From the NCBI GenBank assembly GCA_035641315.1, contig DASQUK010000244.1, positions 1 to 64,000 of the forward strand: a stretch of 64,000 nucleotides of DNA, given 5' to 3'. The notes beneath the pieces were generated by a model that searched no databases, was not told the origin of the DNA, and saw only the letters and a list, made by a program, of their open reading frames with translations. Made by a program: the position numbers and the translations under genes. Shown piece by piece: positions 33,190 to 42,002 of this stretch. How positions within the stretch are numbered: position 1 is the first letter of the stretch; each line of letters starts with the position of its first letter. The DNA comes from DASQUK01 sp035641315. GTDB lineage: Bacteria > Actinomycetota > Acidimicrobiia > Acidimicrobiales > VFJN01.

Positions 33190-33816
33190 CTACGCCCGGT
33201 CGGCGCAGGGGCCTCCCACCGCCAACGTGCTGCCGGCGGCCACGCCGACATCGTCCAGTGAATGCTGGGGGACCTCGAGCGCGAACCGGTAGCGCCCCCC
33301 CGGGGCATACGTGGGGCAGCCATCCACGTCGCCGCAGGGGTCCATGTCCTCCGTCGACACCAGGTCGCCGTCGGCCTCGAACCACCCGATCGACAACGGT
33401 GTCGGCGTGTTGCGCATGTAGAAGCTCGACGACACGTCGGCGTCCCACACGAACAGCATCCCGGCGTAGCCGTCGAGGTCGGTGACCTCCATGAGGCCCC
33501 GCTGGCGCTGCTCGCTGGTCGCCGCCAGGAGGACGCACCAGCCGGCCACGTCGCCATCGGGCCCGGTGATGGCGATCGCGACCTCGCCGAACGCCAGGTC
33601 GCCGACGTCGAAGCTGTCCAGCGGCGCCCGATCGGCCGGCCCCGGCGGCGACGCCAGCCCCGCGCCCCGGGCCGCCGGCGCGTCGCCGGACAGCGCTGCG
33701 AGATCGGGCTCCCCGGACGGCGCATCGCCGCTGTCGTCACCGCCGTTGGCGCAGCCGACCGATGCCCCGAGCAGGCTCAGGGCGGCAACGGTCACGGCCA
33801 CTCGGCGCCGACGCAT
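33190..33816 (-). CDS. Putative lipoprotein with DUF192 domain
   Basis: 208 residues. The N-terminus MRRRRVAVTVAALSLLGASVGC is a lipoprotein-type signal with a slightly atypical lipobox ending SVGC. A low-complexity linker precedes the DUF192 domain (about residues 75-205) with its hallmarks TSEQRQRGLMEVTDLDGYAG, MLFVW, FYMRNTPTPLSIGWF and YRFALEVPQ. Function of DUF192 is unknown; it is a small all-beta extracytoplasmic domain in many bacteria. An upstream in-frame start at 33954 would add 46 residues lacking signal character. Confidence 0.82.
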   Translation of the reverse strand: MRRRRVAVTVAALSLLGASVGCANGGDDSGDAPSGEPDLAALSGDAPAARGAGLASPPGPADRAPLDSFDVGDLAFGEVAIAITGPDGDVAGWCVLLAATSEQRQRGLMEVTDLDGYAGMLFVWDADVSSSFYMRNTPTPLSIGWFEADGDLVSTEDMDPCGDVDGCPTYAPGGRYRFALEVPQHSLDDVGVAAGSTLAVGGPCADRA

Positions 33817-34018
33817 CCGCGCATCCTGGCACGCCGGCACCGTCCCGAATGGGCGGCACCCACGAACCGCGTCCGCTAACGCCGCCGGATTCCGCAGCGA
33901 ACCAACGCCGGTTCGGACGACCGGACCGCCGACGGACCGAATCGGCGTCCGCAAGCGTCGAAGATCGACGCATCCGAAAGCCGGTTGAACCAGTATGACG
34001 AGCGGCCGGAGTGGCGGG

Positions 34019-34894
34019 TCAGTCCCTGGCCGAGCCGTACAGGCTCAGGCTCTCGGCCACCTCGGCCGACAGGTGGTACGTCTCGGCGTCGGCCGGGAAG
34101 CGACCCGCACGCACGTCGGCGGCAAACGTTTGCAGCGCCTCCACCGAGGCGGCGCCGAGCTCGGCGTAGCGGCGCACGAACTTCGGCCGCATGCGCTCCT
34201 CGATGCCCAGCACGTCGTGGTACACGAGCACCTGGCCGTCGCAATCGCCCCCGGCGCCGATGCCGATGGTGGGGACGTCGACGGCGCCGGTGACCATGCG
34301 GGCCACCTCGTCGGGCACCGCCTCGAGCACGATCGCGAAGCAGCCGGCGGCCTCCAGCGCCTTGGCGTCGCGCACCAGCTCGAGGGCGGCGTCGTGCTGG
34401 CGGCCCTGCACCTTGAACCCGCCCACGGCGTGCACCGACTGCGGCGTCAGCCCCAGGTGCCCCATGACGGGGATCTCGGCGTCGATGATCGCCTCGATCA
34501 CCGGGAGCCGCTTGCGGCCGCCCTCCAGCTTCACGGACTGGGCACCGGCCCGGACGAGCTTCGCCGAGTTGCGGACGGCCTCGTCGGTGGACGTGTGGTA
34601 GCTCATCCACGGTAGGTCGCCCACCACCAGCGGGCGCGGCACTTCGGCGTCGGACGAGGCCAGGCCCCGGGACACCGCGCCGGTGTGGTGGGCGATGTCG
34701 TCGACCGACACCTGCAGCGTGTCGTCGTAGCCCAGGACCACCATCGCCAGCGTGTCGCCGACGAGGACGAGGTCGACGCCGGCGGCGTGCGCCTGGCGCG
34801 CCCCCGGGGCGTCGTAGGCGGTGACCATAACCAGCGCGTCGTTGCCACTCCGCACCTTGGAGGCGCGAATGGCGGGCACGGTCAGCGTGCGCAT
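34019..34894 (-). CDS. panB: 3-methyl-2-oxobutanoate hydroxymethyltransferase
   Basis: First enzyme of the pantothenate branch; transfers a hydroxymethyl group from methylene-THF to alpha-ketoisovalerate. 291 residues with a TIM-barrel signature: VMVTAYDAPGARQAHAAGVDLVLVGD, VVLGYDDT, SVKLEGG, PVMGHLGLTPQSVHAVGGFKVQG, TIGIGAGGDCDGQVLVYHD. Metal-binding Asp and Glu residues are present. GGAGGG lies ten bases before the ATG at 34894 and four bases before a GTG at 34900; either may start translation. It diverges from a small zinc-ribbon gene. Confidence 0.96.
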   Translation of the reverse strand: MRTLTVPAIRASKVRSGNDALVMVTAYDAPGARQAHAAGVDLVLVGDTLAMVVLGYDDTLQVSVDDIAHHTGAVSRGLASSDAEVPRPLVVGDLPWMSYHTSTDEAVRNSAKLVRAGAQSVKLEGGRKRLPVIEAIIDAEIPVMGHLGLTPQSVHAVGGFKVQGRQHDAALELVRDAKALEAAGCFAIVLEAVPDEVARMVTGAVDVPTIGIGAGGDCDGQVLVYHDVLGIEERMRPKFVRRYAELGAASVEALQTFAADVRAGRFPADAETYHLSAEVAESLSLYGSARD

Positions 34895-34979
34895 CGGCAC
34901 TAACCCTCCTTCTCCGTCCAGCGCCTGGGTGGCTGCCGGCGGTGCTGTCGACCGTAATGTGGCCGCTAGCGTCAACGCC

Positions 34980-35183
34980 ATGTCGGCCGGCGCGCATTCC
35001 GGGATCGGCGCGGGAACCTGCGAGTCCTGCGGCGCCGCGGCCGACGACCTGGCGGAGGTGCACCGGGTCTATGTCATCCCGGCGGCATGGGACACCGAGG
35101 AGAAAGTGGAAGTGCTCGAGGAGCTAGAGCGCTGGTGCTTCCCCTGCCGGAGCCAGTACCCCCACCAGCCGCTGGGCGGCTGA
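34980..35183 (+). CDS. Small zinc-ribbon-like conserved hypothetical protein
   Basis: 67 residues with two cysteine pairs, CESCG near residue 14 and WCFPC near 54, separated by VHRVYVIPAAWDTEEKVEVLEELE. The pattern suggests one structural zinc. I recognise this as a type of conserved actinobacterial hypothetical protein with no assigned function. The chosen ATG at 34980 immediately precedes the first cysteine pair. It lies between panB and ponA and converges on ponA, ten bases away. Confidence 0.72.
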   Translation: MSAGAHSGIGAGTCESCGAAADDLAEVHRVYVIPAAWDTEEKVEVLEELERWCFPCRSQYPHQPLGG

Positions 35184-35193
35184 CCCTGCGGCG

Positions 35194-37827
35194 TCAGTTG
35201 TCCCCTGGGCCGGGCACCGGGATCGTGGGGACCGGCACTGAGGTCGTCGGCAAGGTGATCAACGTGGTGGTCGGGACGGTCGTGCTCGTGGTCTGACGGC
35301 CGCCGCCACCACCCCCTCCGCCGCCGCCACCGGGCCCGGGGCGAGGGTTCGTGGGCGGCGGGGCGGTGGTCGTGGTGGTCGTCGTCTCGTCGGCGGTGAG
35401 CAGCTCGCCCTCGTTGATGACCGTGCCCGCCTCGATCTGCTCGGGCGTGGGCTCCACGAACTCGTCGCTGGTGCCCTCGGTGGCCACCTCCATGAACCGC
35501 CGCCAGATCTCCGCCGGAAGCGACCCACCGGTGACCGACGCGACTCCCTCGACGTTCTCCATCGGGATGCTGGCCTGCGGGTGGCCCATCCACACCACCG
35601 CCGTCAGCTTGGGGACGTAGCCCGCGAACCAGGCGTCCCAGTTCTGCTGCGCCGTCCCGGTCTTGCCGGCCGCCGGCTTGCCGAGGTTGGCGCGCGCACC
35701 CGTGCCGCCGGGCTCGAGGGGGCCCCGCAGCGCATAGGTCACGAGGTCGGCCTGCTCCGGCGCCAGCACCTGTCGCTGCGACACCTGCCGCTCCCAGACG
35801 ACCGAGGCCTTGCCGTGCTGGTCGACCCGCTCGACGCGGGTGACGATCTCGGGTGCCTTGTACACGCCGCGGTTTGCGAACGTCGAGTACACGCCCACCA
35901 TCTCCAACGGCGTGGCCTCGGTCGTGCCGAGCACCATGGAGGCGTTGGGAGCTAGCTGCTGTCCGGCACCGATGCCGAGCTGCTCGGCCAGATCGGCGAC
36001 GCTCTGGGGCCCGAGGTCGAGCATCAGCTGGGCGAAGGCAGTGTTCGACGACTGCTTGGTCGCCTCCAAGAGATCGAGGATGCCAGCGTCACTCTCCGAG
36101 TAGTTGCCCACCTCCCAGGGCTTGCCGACAGCGTCGAGCGCTTCGGGCGAGTCGAAGGTCATGAGCCCCTGCGCGTTGTAGCGGGAGTCCAGCGAGAAGC
36201 CCCGCCGGATGGCTTCAGCGAGCGCCAGCACCTTGGCGATGGATCCGGTCTGCCGGCCTTCGGAGCCCAGCCCTCGCACCGCATAGTTGTTGGCCTGCTC
36301 CGTGCCGTCATAGCGCCTGCGGCTACCCACCATGGCTCTCACCAGGCCCTGGTCGTCGACGGCCACCAGCGACGCCTCGGGGTCGTTGGGATCGACCAGC
36401 GTGCCGGTCACCGCCTGCCATGCGGCCCGCTGCATGTCGTAGTTCAGCGACGTGTAGACCCGCAGGCCGCCGCTGGTGATGTCCTGGTCGGTGAAGCCGA
36501 GCCGCAGGAGCTCCTGGTACACGTAGTCGGTGACGTACGGGGTTCCCATGTAGTTGGGGTCGCTGGCGCCCCGCAACGTGTTCCGCAGCTTGACGCTGCC
36601 GGGCGGCCGGATGTAGGGCTCGGTGAGGGCCACGGCGTCGGCGGCCTCGGCCTCCTCGGCGGTGATGTATCCCTCTTCCCGCATGGCCTCCAGCGCGGTG
36701 TGGCGCCGCCGGGCGGCCTCCTCGGGGTTCTTGCTCGGCTCGGCCAGGTTGGGGGCGCGGATGAGTCCGGCCAGGAAGGCGGCCTCGGCGACGCCGAAGT
36801 GCGGATCGCGCACGTCGATGCCGAAGTACGCCTGGCTGGCGGCGCCCACTCCGTAGGCGCCGCGGCCCCAGTAGATGGTGTTGAGGTAGCCCTCGAGGAT
36901 CTCCTCCTTGGACATCTCCCGCTCGAGCTTGACGCTCAGCACCGCCTCGTTGATCTTGCGGGTGACCGACTTCTCCCGCGTGAGGTCGAAGGCGGCCTTC
37001 ACGTACTGCTGGGTGATCGTGGACGCCCCCTGCTGGACGCCTTGGCCCCGCAGGTCGCGGTACAGCGCCCGGGCGATGCCCACGGGATCGACGCCCTGGT
37101 GCTCGAAGAAGTCGCGGTCCTCCACTGCCAGGACGGCGTTGATGACGACCTGGGGCACCTCCTCCAACGGCAGGTTGACCCGGTCGCCCTTGTCGGTGTC
37201 GCCGCCGCTGGCCTCCACGTTGGCGGCCATCTTGGCCATCGCCTTCTGTGCCGTGCACTTCCCGGGCTGGACGTCGGCGGCGCAGAAGTAGCTGGATTGC
37301 GTGAGCGCCTCGACCTCGGGCAGCTCGGTCTGGGCGAACAGCGCGCCGACGCCGGTCAGCGCCGCCAGCATCGCCAGGCCGATCAGGAACAGCGGACGGC
37401 GCAGCCGCCACAGCAGGCTGCGCTTGTGTCGCCGCCGGCGGCGACGGGCCCGGCGCCCGGTTCCCTCGGGATCGATCGGGCCACCGCCCGCGCCGCCCGA
37501 TCCGGCGGGGCCGCCCGGGCCGCGGCCTCGGCCGTTGCCGCCGCCCCCGCCCCCGCCGCCACCCCCGGGGCCCGGAGGCCGCCGGCGGGGGCCGTTCGGA
37601 CCGCCGCCCGCCGCAGGGCGGGGCCGGCCGCGTTCGGGGGCCGGTTGGTCGAAGCCACCGTTGCCGGCGCGGCGGGCCGGACCAGCTTCGCCGGACCCGG
37701 GCTGCGGCCATGGCTGGTCGGACACCGCGCGCGGACGCGGCCCACCGCCGGGCCGCGGACGCTGGCCGGGGCGCGGACGGGAGCGCGCGTCGAACGGGCG
37801 GGTGTTGTAGATCGGTCGTCCAGCCAT
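35194..37827 (-). CDS. ponA: Class A bifunctional penicillin-binding protein (PonA/PBP1A)
   Basis: Membrane enzyme that polymerises and crosslinks peptidoglycan. A 140-residue cytoplasmic region rich in Pro, Gly and Arg includes a run of ten Gly, then a transmembrane helix at about 145-166. The GT51 glycosyltransferase domain has the catalytic E236-DRDF and GASTITQQYVK; the transpeptidase domain has S529-IAK532, the SSN motif and K722-TG. The Thr/Pro/Gly-rich C-terminal tail (~95 residues) contains a second poly-Gly tract and no PASTA domain. At 877 residues the size resembles mycobacterial PonA1. It shares the ponA1 neighbourhood with the upstream DUF5318 gene. Confidence 0.96.
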   Translation of the reverse strand: MAGRPIYNTRPFDARSRPRPGQRPRPGGGPRPRAVSDQPWPQPGSGEAGPARRAGNGGFDQPAPERGRPRPAAGGGPNGPRRRPPGPGGGGGGGGGGNGRGRGPGGPAGSGGAGGGPIDPEGTGRRARRRRRRHKRSLLWRLRRPLFLIGLAMLAALTGVGALFAQTELPEVEALTQSSYFCAADVQPGKCTAQKAMAKMAANVEASGGDTDKGDRVNLPLEEVPQVVINAVLAVEDRDFFEHQGVDPVGIARALYRDLRGQGVQQGASTITQQYVKAAFDLTREKSVTRKINEAVLSVKLEREMSKEEILEGYLNTIYWGRGAYGVGAASQAYFGIDVRDPHFGVAEAAFLAGLIRAPNLAEPSKNPEEAARRRHTALEAMREEGYITAEEAEAADAVALTEPYIRPPGSVKLRNTLRGASDPNYMGTPYVTDYVYQELLRLGFTDQDITSGGLRVYTSLNYDMQRAAWQAVTGTLVDPNDPEASLVAVDDQGLVRAMVGSRRRYDGTEQANNYAVRGLGSEGRQTGSIAKVLALAEAIRRGFSLDSRYNAQGLMTFDSPEALDAVGKPWEVGNYSESDAGILDLLEATKQSSNTAFAQLMLDLGPQSVADLAEQLGIGAGQQLAPNASMVLGTTEATPLEMVGVYSTFANRGVYKAPEIVTRVERVDQHGKASVVWERQVSQRQVLAPEQADLVTYALRGPLEPGGTGARANLGKPAAGKTGTAQQNWDAWFAGYVPKLTAVVWMGHPQASIPMENVEGVASVTGGSLPAEIWRRFMEVATEGTSDEFVEPTPEQIEAGTVINEGELLTADETTTTTTTAPPPTNPRPGPGGGGGGGGGGGRQTTSTTVPTTTLITLPTTSVPVPTIPVPGPGDN

Positions 37828-37892
37828 TCCGAGGCCAGAAGACTACCGGGGGTCACACCGCCCGGCCATGTCACGCGGGCGTCGCCCGACCG

Positions 37893-38285
37893 TCAGGTGC
37901 CGCCGACCTGGAAGGCGCGGGTCAGGTGGTTCCAGGCACACTCCGGGCACACCTCGACCACGTAGCACGTGATCGCGGCCCGGCCCCGGGAGAGCTTGGC
38001 CATCTCCCGGGCCGTGGTGATGCAGCGCCCGCCGGCCGGCAGCCGGGGGCCGAAGGCGTAGGTGACGAGCACGACCTCGGACTCCTCGCAGATCGGGCAC
38101 GGCTCCTCGGTGGCGCGACTGGCCATCGTCGCGGCCCGGCGCAGCTCGGGATGCGCGTCGCAGACGTCGAGGCGGGAGAGCCGGCCCTTGCGGTACTGCT
38201 GCACGACCGACTGCCGCGTCAGGCGGTAGTCGACGACGGCGCCGTTGGTGCTCGCTCCTCGGATCGCCTCCGGCCGAAAGCTCAT
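37893..38285 (-). CDS. DUF5318 family zinc-binding protein
   Basis: 130 residues from the ATG at 38285. The features are VVDYRLTRQSVVQQYRKGR, a CPIC pair (about residue 62), the AFGPRLPAGGRCITT loop and a CPEC pair followed by AWNHLTRAFQVGG. This matches the actinobacterial DUF5318 family, which in Mycobacterium (Rv0049) also lies directly beside ponA1. The two CPxC pairs probably hold zinc. Function unknown. It is upstream of ponA on the same strand with a 65-base gap. Confidence 0.85.
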   Translation of the reverse strand: MSFRPEAIRGASTNGAVVDYRLTRQSVVQQYRKGRLSRLDVCDAHPELRRAATMASRATEEPCPICEESEVVLVTYAFGPRLPAGGRCITTAREMAKLSRGRAAITCYVVEVCPECAWNHLTRAFQVGGT

Positions 38286-38428
38286 CGCAGGGAACGCTAG
38301 CGGTGCATTCTCGCCGGTGCCCTCGGGCGGGCCCGGACCCACACGCCGAACCGAGCGACCACGCAGACCTGGGAGATCGGTGACGGAGGTTGACGTTCCG
38401 GCGAACCGCCGGCAGACTGCACGTCGTT

Positions 38429-38443
38429 ATATCGATCCGATAT
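38429..38443. promoter_or_regulatory. Palindromic operator candidate upstream of the PadR gene
   Basis: Perfect inverted repeat ATATCG-ATC-CGATAT, conspicuously AT-rich in this GC-rich DNA, 42 bases before the PadR start codon. PadR-type regulators bind such short dyads and often control themselves. Confidence 0.5.
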
Positions 38444-38485
38444 GACGTTCGCTTTACCGGTCCTCTTCTGCCCTCCTGCCTCAAC

Positions 38486-39154
38486 ATGTTCGACCTCGCC
38501 ATCCTCGGCCTCCTCGACGAGAACGACCTCCACGGCTACGAGCTGCGCAAGCGGCTCGGCGAGCTGCCGGGCATGGGCTTGGCGGTCTCGTTCGGCTCGC
38601 TCTATCCGGCGCTCGGCCGGCTCGAGAAGGCCGGCCAGGTCAAGGCCGTCACCAGCCGCCCCGCCCAGCCCGTTCCCACCGCCCCCATGAGCGGGTCGCT
38701 CGTCGGCGAGCTGGCCGCGTTCCGGGCCAAGCTCCGCCACACGAGCACCGCGCCCGCGTCACGCGCCGGACGAGGCTCGAGGGGCAAGAAGGTCTACGGC
38801 ATCACAGACGGAGGCCGGCAGCGGCTGCACGAGCTGCTCGTCGATCCCGACGTCGCCGACGACCGCCGCTTCGCCCTGCGGGTGGCGTTCTGCCGCAACC
38901 TGACCGCTGCCGAGCGCCTCGAGCTGTTCGAGCGTCGCCGCACCGAGCTCATCCGCCGCCGTGACCAGCGGCGCAACCCGGCCCGATCCGACGGGCGGGT
39001 CAACACCTACCTGCGCTCGCTGGTCGAGCGCGACACCGCCGCCATCGCCGTCGACCTGGCATGGCTCGACCGCCTCATCGCCGAGGAACGGGCAGCGTCG
39101 CCCATGGCCGGGGCCGAGGTGGGCGCCGACACCGACACCGGAGGAAACCCATGA
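38486..39154 (+). CDS. PadR family transcriptional regulator
   Basis: 222 residues from the ATG at 38486. The N-terminal PadR winged helix reads MFDLAILGLLDENDLHGYELRKRL, then SFGSLYPALGRLEKAGQV and KKVYGITDGGRQRLHELL. A ~45-residue insertion (about 62-105) sits between recognition helix and wing, as in the mycobacterial homologue Rv0047c. The C-terminal helical region mediates dimerisation. The stop overlaps the ino1 start (ATGA), so the two are co-translated, and this regulator probably controls inositol synthesis, as its position next to ino1 is conserved. An upstream frame start at 38390 lies before the operator and is unlikely. Confidence 0.92.
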   Translation: MFDLAILGLLDENDLHGYELRKRLGELPGMGLAVSFGSLYPALGRLEKAGQVKAVTSRPAQPVPTAPMSGSLVGELAAFRAKLRHTSTAPASRAGRGSRGKKVYGITDGGRQRLHELLVDPDVADDRRFALRVAFCRNLTAAERLELFERRRTELIRRRDQRRNPARSDGRVNTYLRSLVERDTAAIAVDLAWLDRLIAEERAASPMAGAEVGADTDTGGNP

Positions 39155-40218
39155 GCAAGATCCGTCTCGCCATCGCCGGCGTGGGCAATTGCGCCAGCTC
39201 GCTGGTGCAGGGCGTCGAGTACTACAAGGACGCCGACCCCACCGATCAGGTCCCGGGCCTGATGCACGTCGACCTCGGCGGCTACCACGTCCGCGACATC
39301 GAGGTCGTGGCCGCGTTCGACGTCGACGCCGACAAGGTGGGCATCGACGTGTCCAAGGCCATCTCCGCCGGCCGCAACAACACCATCCGCTTCGCTGACG
39401 TGCCCGAGTTGGGCGTGCCGGTGCTGCGGGGCCCGACCTTCGACGGCTTCGGCGAGTTCTACCGCCAGGAGTGCGAGGAGTCGCCGGCCGAGCCGGTCGA
39501 CGTGGCCCAGGCGCTGCGCGAGGCGCGGGCCGACGTGCTGGTGTCGTACCTACCGGTCGGTTCGGAGCAGGCGCAGAAGCACTACGCGCAGGCCTGCCTC
39601 GACGCGGGCGTGGCCTTCGTGAACGCCATCCCGGTGTTCATCGCGTCCGATCCCTCGTGGGCCGCGCGCTTCCGGGATGCCGGCGTGCCGATCGTCGGCG
39701 ACGACATCAAGTCGCAGGTGGGCGCCACCATCGTCCACCGCACCCTGGCCCGGCTGTTCGAGGACCGGGGCACCACGATCGACCACACCTACCAGCTCAA
39801 CTTCGGCGGGAACATGGACTTCATGAACATGCTGGAGCGCTCGCGGCTGAAGTCGAAGAAGGTGTCGAAGACCCAGTCGGTCACCAGCCAGATCGAGGCC
39901 GGCATCAGCGATCAGGACGTCCACATCGGCCCGTCCGACCACGTGCCGTGGCTCGAGGATCGCAAGTGGGCCTTCATCCGCCTCGAGGGCCGCAACTTCG
40001 GTGACGTGCCCCTGACGGTCGAGCTCAAGCTCGAGGTGCACGACTCGCCCAACTCGGCGGGCGTCATCATCGACGCCGTGCGGTGCGCCAAGCTCGCCCT
40101 CGACCGGGGCATCGGCGGACCGGTGCTGCCGGCCTGCCAGTACTTCATGAAGTCGCCGCCCTCCCAGGTGCACGACGACGTGGCCCGCGACGCGCTCGAG
40201 GCGTTCATCGAGTCCTGA
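39151..40218 (+). CDS. ino1: Inositol-3-phosphate synthase
   Basis: NAD-dependent conversion of glucose 6-phosphate to inositol 3-phosphate, needed for phosphatidylinositol and mycothiol in actinobacteria. 355 residues: IAGVGNCASSLVQGVEYY (dinucleotide motif), VAAFDVDADKVG, FVNAIPVFIASDP, GDDIKSQVGATIVHR, YQLNFGGNMDFMNML and the catalytic lysines in SRLKSKKVSKTQSV. GGAGG lies six bases before the ATG. It matches the short actinobacterial/archaeal form, near 360 residues in mycobacteria. Confidence 0.97.
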   Translation: MSKIRLAIAGVGNCASSLVQGVEYYKDADPTDQVPGLMHVDLGGYHVRDIEVVAAFDVDADKVGIDVSKAISAGRNNTIRFADVPELGVPVLRGPTFDGFGEFYRQECEESPAEPVDVAQALREARADVLVSYLPVGSEQAQKHYAQACLDAGVAFVNAIPVFIASDPSWAARFRDAGVPIVGDDIKSQVGATIVHRTLARLFEDRGTTIDHTYQLNFGGNMDFMNMLERSRLKSKKVSKTQSVTSQIEAGISDQDVHIGPSDHVPWLEDRKWAFIRLEGRNFGDVPLTVELKLEVHDSPNSAGVIIDAVRCAKLALDRGIGGPVLPACQYFMKSPPSQVHDDVARDALEAFIES

Positions 40219-40560
40219 CCCCCCGGCAGTCGCTGCGGATTTTCTTGGCCGAACGACATCCGCGCGCCCGGTCGGCTCCGAACTAGGGGCACCGGGTGCT
40301 GTCGGGTGCCGATGTGCGGGATCAGCAGCCGCGGCAGCACCCGGGTGTCAACTCCAGCCCGGCCTCCACCCGCCACCCCGTGGTGGCGTCGGCCCGGAGG
40401 CCGACACAAATCACCTCTCCCCCCGTCCCGGGGCCGGTCCTCCCTGTCCAGGCGATCCGGCCCCGGGGCGTCCGCGCCGGGACGCCACCGATGGCGTGCG
40501 GTCGGTCGCCTACGGACAGCGGCGCGCCAGCTACCGTGTCGGGCGCCGGGGAGGAGCGGC
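40219..40560. other. 342-base gap between ino1 and the ECF sigma gene
   Basis: No convincing gene. It contains a ten-base-pair inverted repeat CCGGGTGCTG (40292-40301) / CAGCACCCGG (40335-40344), likely the ino1 terminator. It also has the dispersed repeat at 40371-40407 and a GC-rich stem GCGTCC/GGACGC near 40467-40484. The sigma gene promoter is expected in the last 100 bases, but no clear boxes were found. Confidence 0.5.
40371..40407. repeat. Short dispersed repeat, second copy (opposite orientation)
   Basis: On the minus strand it reads GTCGGCC-TCCG-GGCCGAC followed by GCCACCACGGGGTGGC. It differs from 31021-31054 mainly in the loop and one base of the tail. Confidence 0.65.
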
Positions 40561-41130
40561 GTGTACGAGAGCACCTCTCAATGGAGTGACGCGAGCCTCG
40601 TCATCGCCGTGGGCCGTCACAGCATGGCGGCGCTCGAGGAGCTCTTCCGCCGGCACGGGGGCGCCGTCCTCGCGCTCGCCCGGCGAGTGACCCGCGACCC
40701 GCATCGGGCCGAAGAGGTCTGCCAGACCGTGTTCACCGAGCTGTGGCGGGCGCCCGAGCGGTTCGACCCCGAGCGCGGCGGCATGCGGCCCTGGTTGCTG
40801 TCGCTGACCCACCGCCGGGCCGTCGACCTCGTGCGCTCCGAGAGCGCCCGACGGCGCCGGCAGGACCAGGAGGCCTCGCTCTCGCCGGTCGCGGTCGACG
40901 AGGTCGAGTCGGTGGTGCACACGGCGGCGTTGGCCGACGAGGTGCGCCGGGCCGTCCACCGTCTGCCGGCCCCCGAACGGGAGCCGATCCTGCTCGCCTA
41001 CTTCGGTGACCGCTCCTACCGGGACACCGCCCAGCTCCTCGGCCTGCCCGAGGGGACCGTGAAGAGCCGCATCCGCTCGGGCCTGGCCACGCTGCGCCGG
41101 GCCCTCGACGTCGAGGGGGTGCGGCCGTGA
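40561..41130 (+). CDS. ECF-family RNA polymerase sigma factor (SigK-like)
   Basis: 189 residues from the GTG at 40561, preceded by GGAGGAG. Region 2 (MAALEELFRRHGGAVLALARRV, ERGGMRPWLLSLTHRRAVDLVR) and region 4 (VHRLPAPEREPILLAYFGDRSYRDTAQLLGLPEGTVKSRIRSGL) are complete. The sequence and paired anti-sigma gene resemble the SigK/RskA system. The stop overlaps the start of the anti-sigma gene (GTGA), so both are made together. Confidence 0.93.
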   Translation: MYESTSQWSDASLVIAVGRHSMAALEELFRRHGGAVLALARRVTRDPHRAEEVCQTVFTELWRAPERFDPERGGMRPWLLSLTHRRAVDLVRSESARRRRQDQEASLSPVAVDEVESVVHTAALADEVRRAVHRLPAPEREPILLAYFGDRSYRDTAQLLGLPEGTVKSRIRSGLATLRRALDVEGVRP

Positions 41131-41951
41131 GCGACGCGCAACACTTCCACCCGCTCGACGAGATCGCGGTGTACGCCCTCGACGGGCTCGAGCCCGACGA
41201 GCAGGCCACGATCGAAGCGCACCTCGCGGAGTGCCCGGTGTGCCAGGCCGAGCTCGAGGGCCACCTCGCCACCCTCGCCCGGCTCACGCCGGACGAGCCG
41301 GCCTCACGGGCCATCTGGGCCCGCATCGCCGACGCCATCGCGGCCGAAGCCGCCGAGACCGGGGCGGCCCGGCCGCCGCTCGAGGCCGTGCCCCGTCCCC
41401 AGGCTCCGCGGCCGGGGGCGGCCCCGCGGCGCCCGGTGCGCCGGCAACCACCGGGAGCTCCCGGCGAGAGACCGCGCCACCTGGCCGAACGGCGTCGACC
41501 GTGGCAGACGTGGGTCGGGCAGGCCGCGGCGGCAGTGATCCTGGTGGCGGCCGCTCTCGGTGTCGGCTACGTGCTCGGTGACCGCGGCGAGGAGGAGCCG
41601 GACCTGAACGAGGTGGCGGAGGAGGCACGCAACGAGCCCGGCGCGTCGGTCGTCACCCTGGTGACGGCCGACGGCGCACCTGTCGCCGAGGTCGTGGTCA
41701 CCGCCGAGGGCAGCGGCTTCTTCTTCACGGAGGACCTGCCCGCGCTGCCGGCCGGGCGGGTCTACCAACTCTGGCAGCTCGACGGACCGCAGCCCGTCTC
41801 ACTTGGCCCCGTCGGCGACGGCACCACGCCGATCATCGCGGTGGCGGTCCCGACCGGCACCACCACCATGGCCATCTCGTCCGAGGTCGCGGGCGGCGTG
41901 GTCGCGCCGACGCCCGATCAGATCGTCGCCCAGGGCGAGGCCACCGGCTGA
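41127..41951 (+). CDS. Membrane anti-sigma factor, RskA-like
   Basis: 274 residues. The cytoplasmic zinc-binding anti-sigma domain (residues 1-60) has the HxxxCxxC motif in HLAECPVCQAEL. A Pro/Arg-rich linker precedes one transmembrane helix (about 132-152), and the extracytoplasmic domain resembles the RskA/anti-sigma-K C-terminal domain (GSGFFFTEDLPALPAGRVYQLWQL). It should hold the upstream sigma factor inactive until regulated proteolysis; the M50 protease at 21866-22438 belongs to the kind of enzyme that could complete such cleavage, but no direct link is shown. Confidence 0.9.
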   Translation: MSDAQHFHPLDEIAVYALDGLEPDEQATIEAHLAECPVCQAELEGHLATLARLTPDEPASRAIWARIADAIAAEAAETGAARPPLEAVPRPQAPRPGAAPRRPVRRQPPGAPGERPRHLAERRRPWQTWVGQAAAAVILVAAALGVGYVLGDRGEEEPDLNEVAEEARNEPGASVVTLVTADGAPVAEVVVTAEGSGFFFTEDLPALPAGRVYQLWQLDGPQPVSLGPVGDGTTPIIAVAVPTGTTTMAISSEVAGGVVAPTPDQIVAQGEATG

Positions 41952-42002
41952 GCGCCGCACGTCACCCTCATCCACCGTCCCCGACCGTTCCGAACCTGGG
42001 GC

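Noticed and set aside
37525..37565. Poly-Gly-coding tract in ponA as a possible phase-variable repeat.
   Set aside because: The GGN codons are mixed, not a uniform short tandem repeat, so slippage-based switching is not supported.
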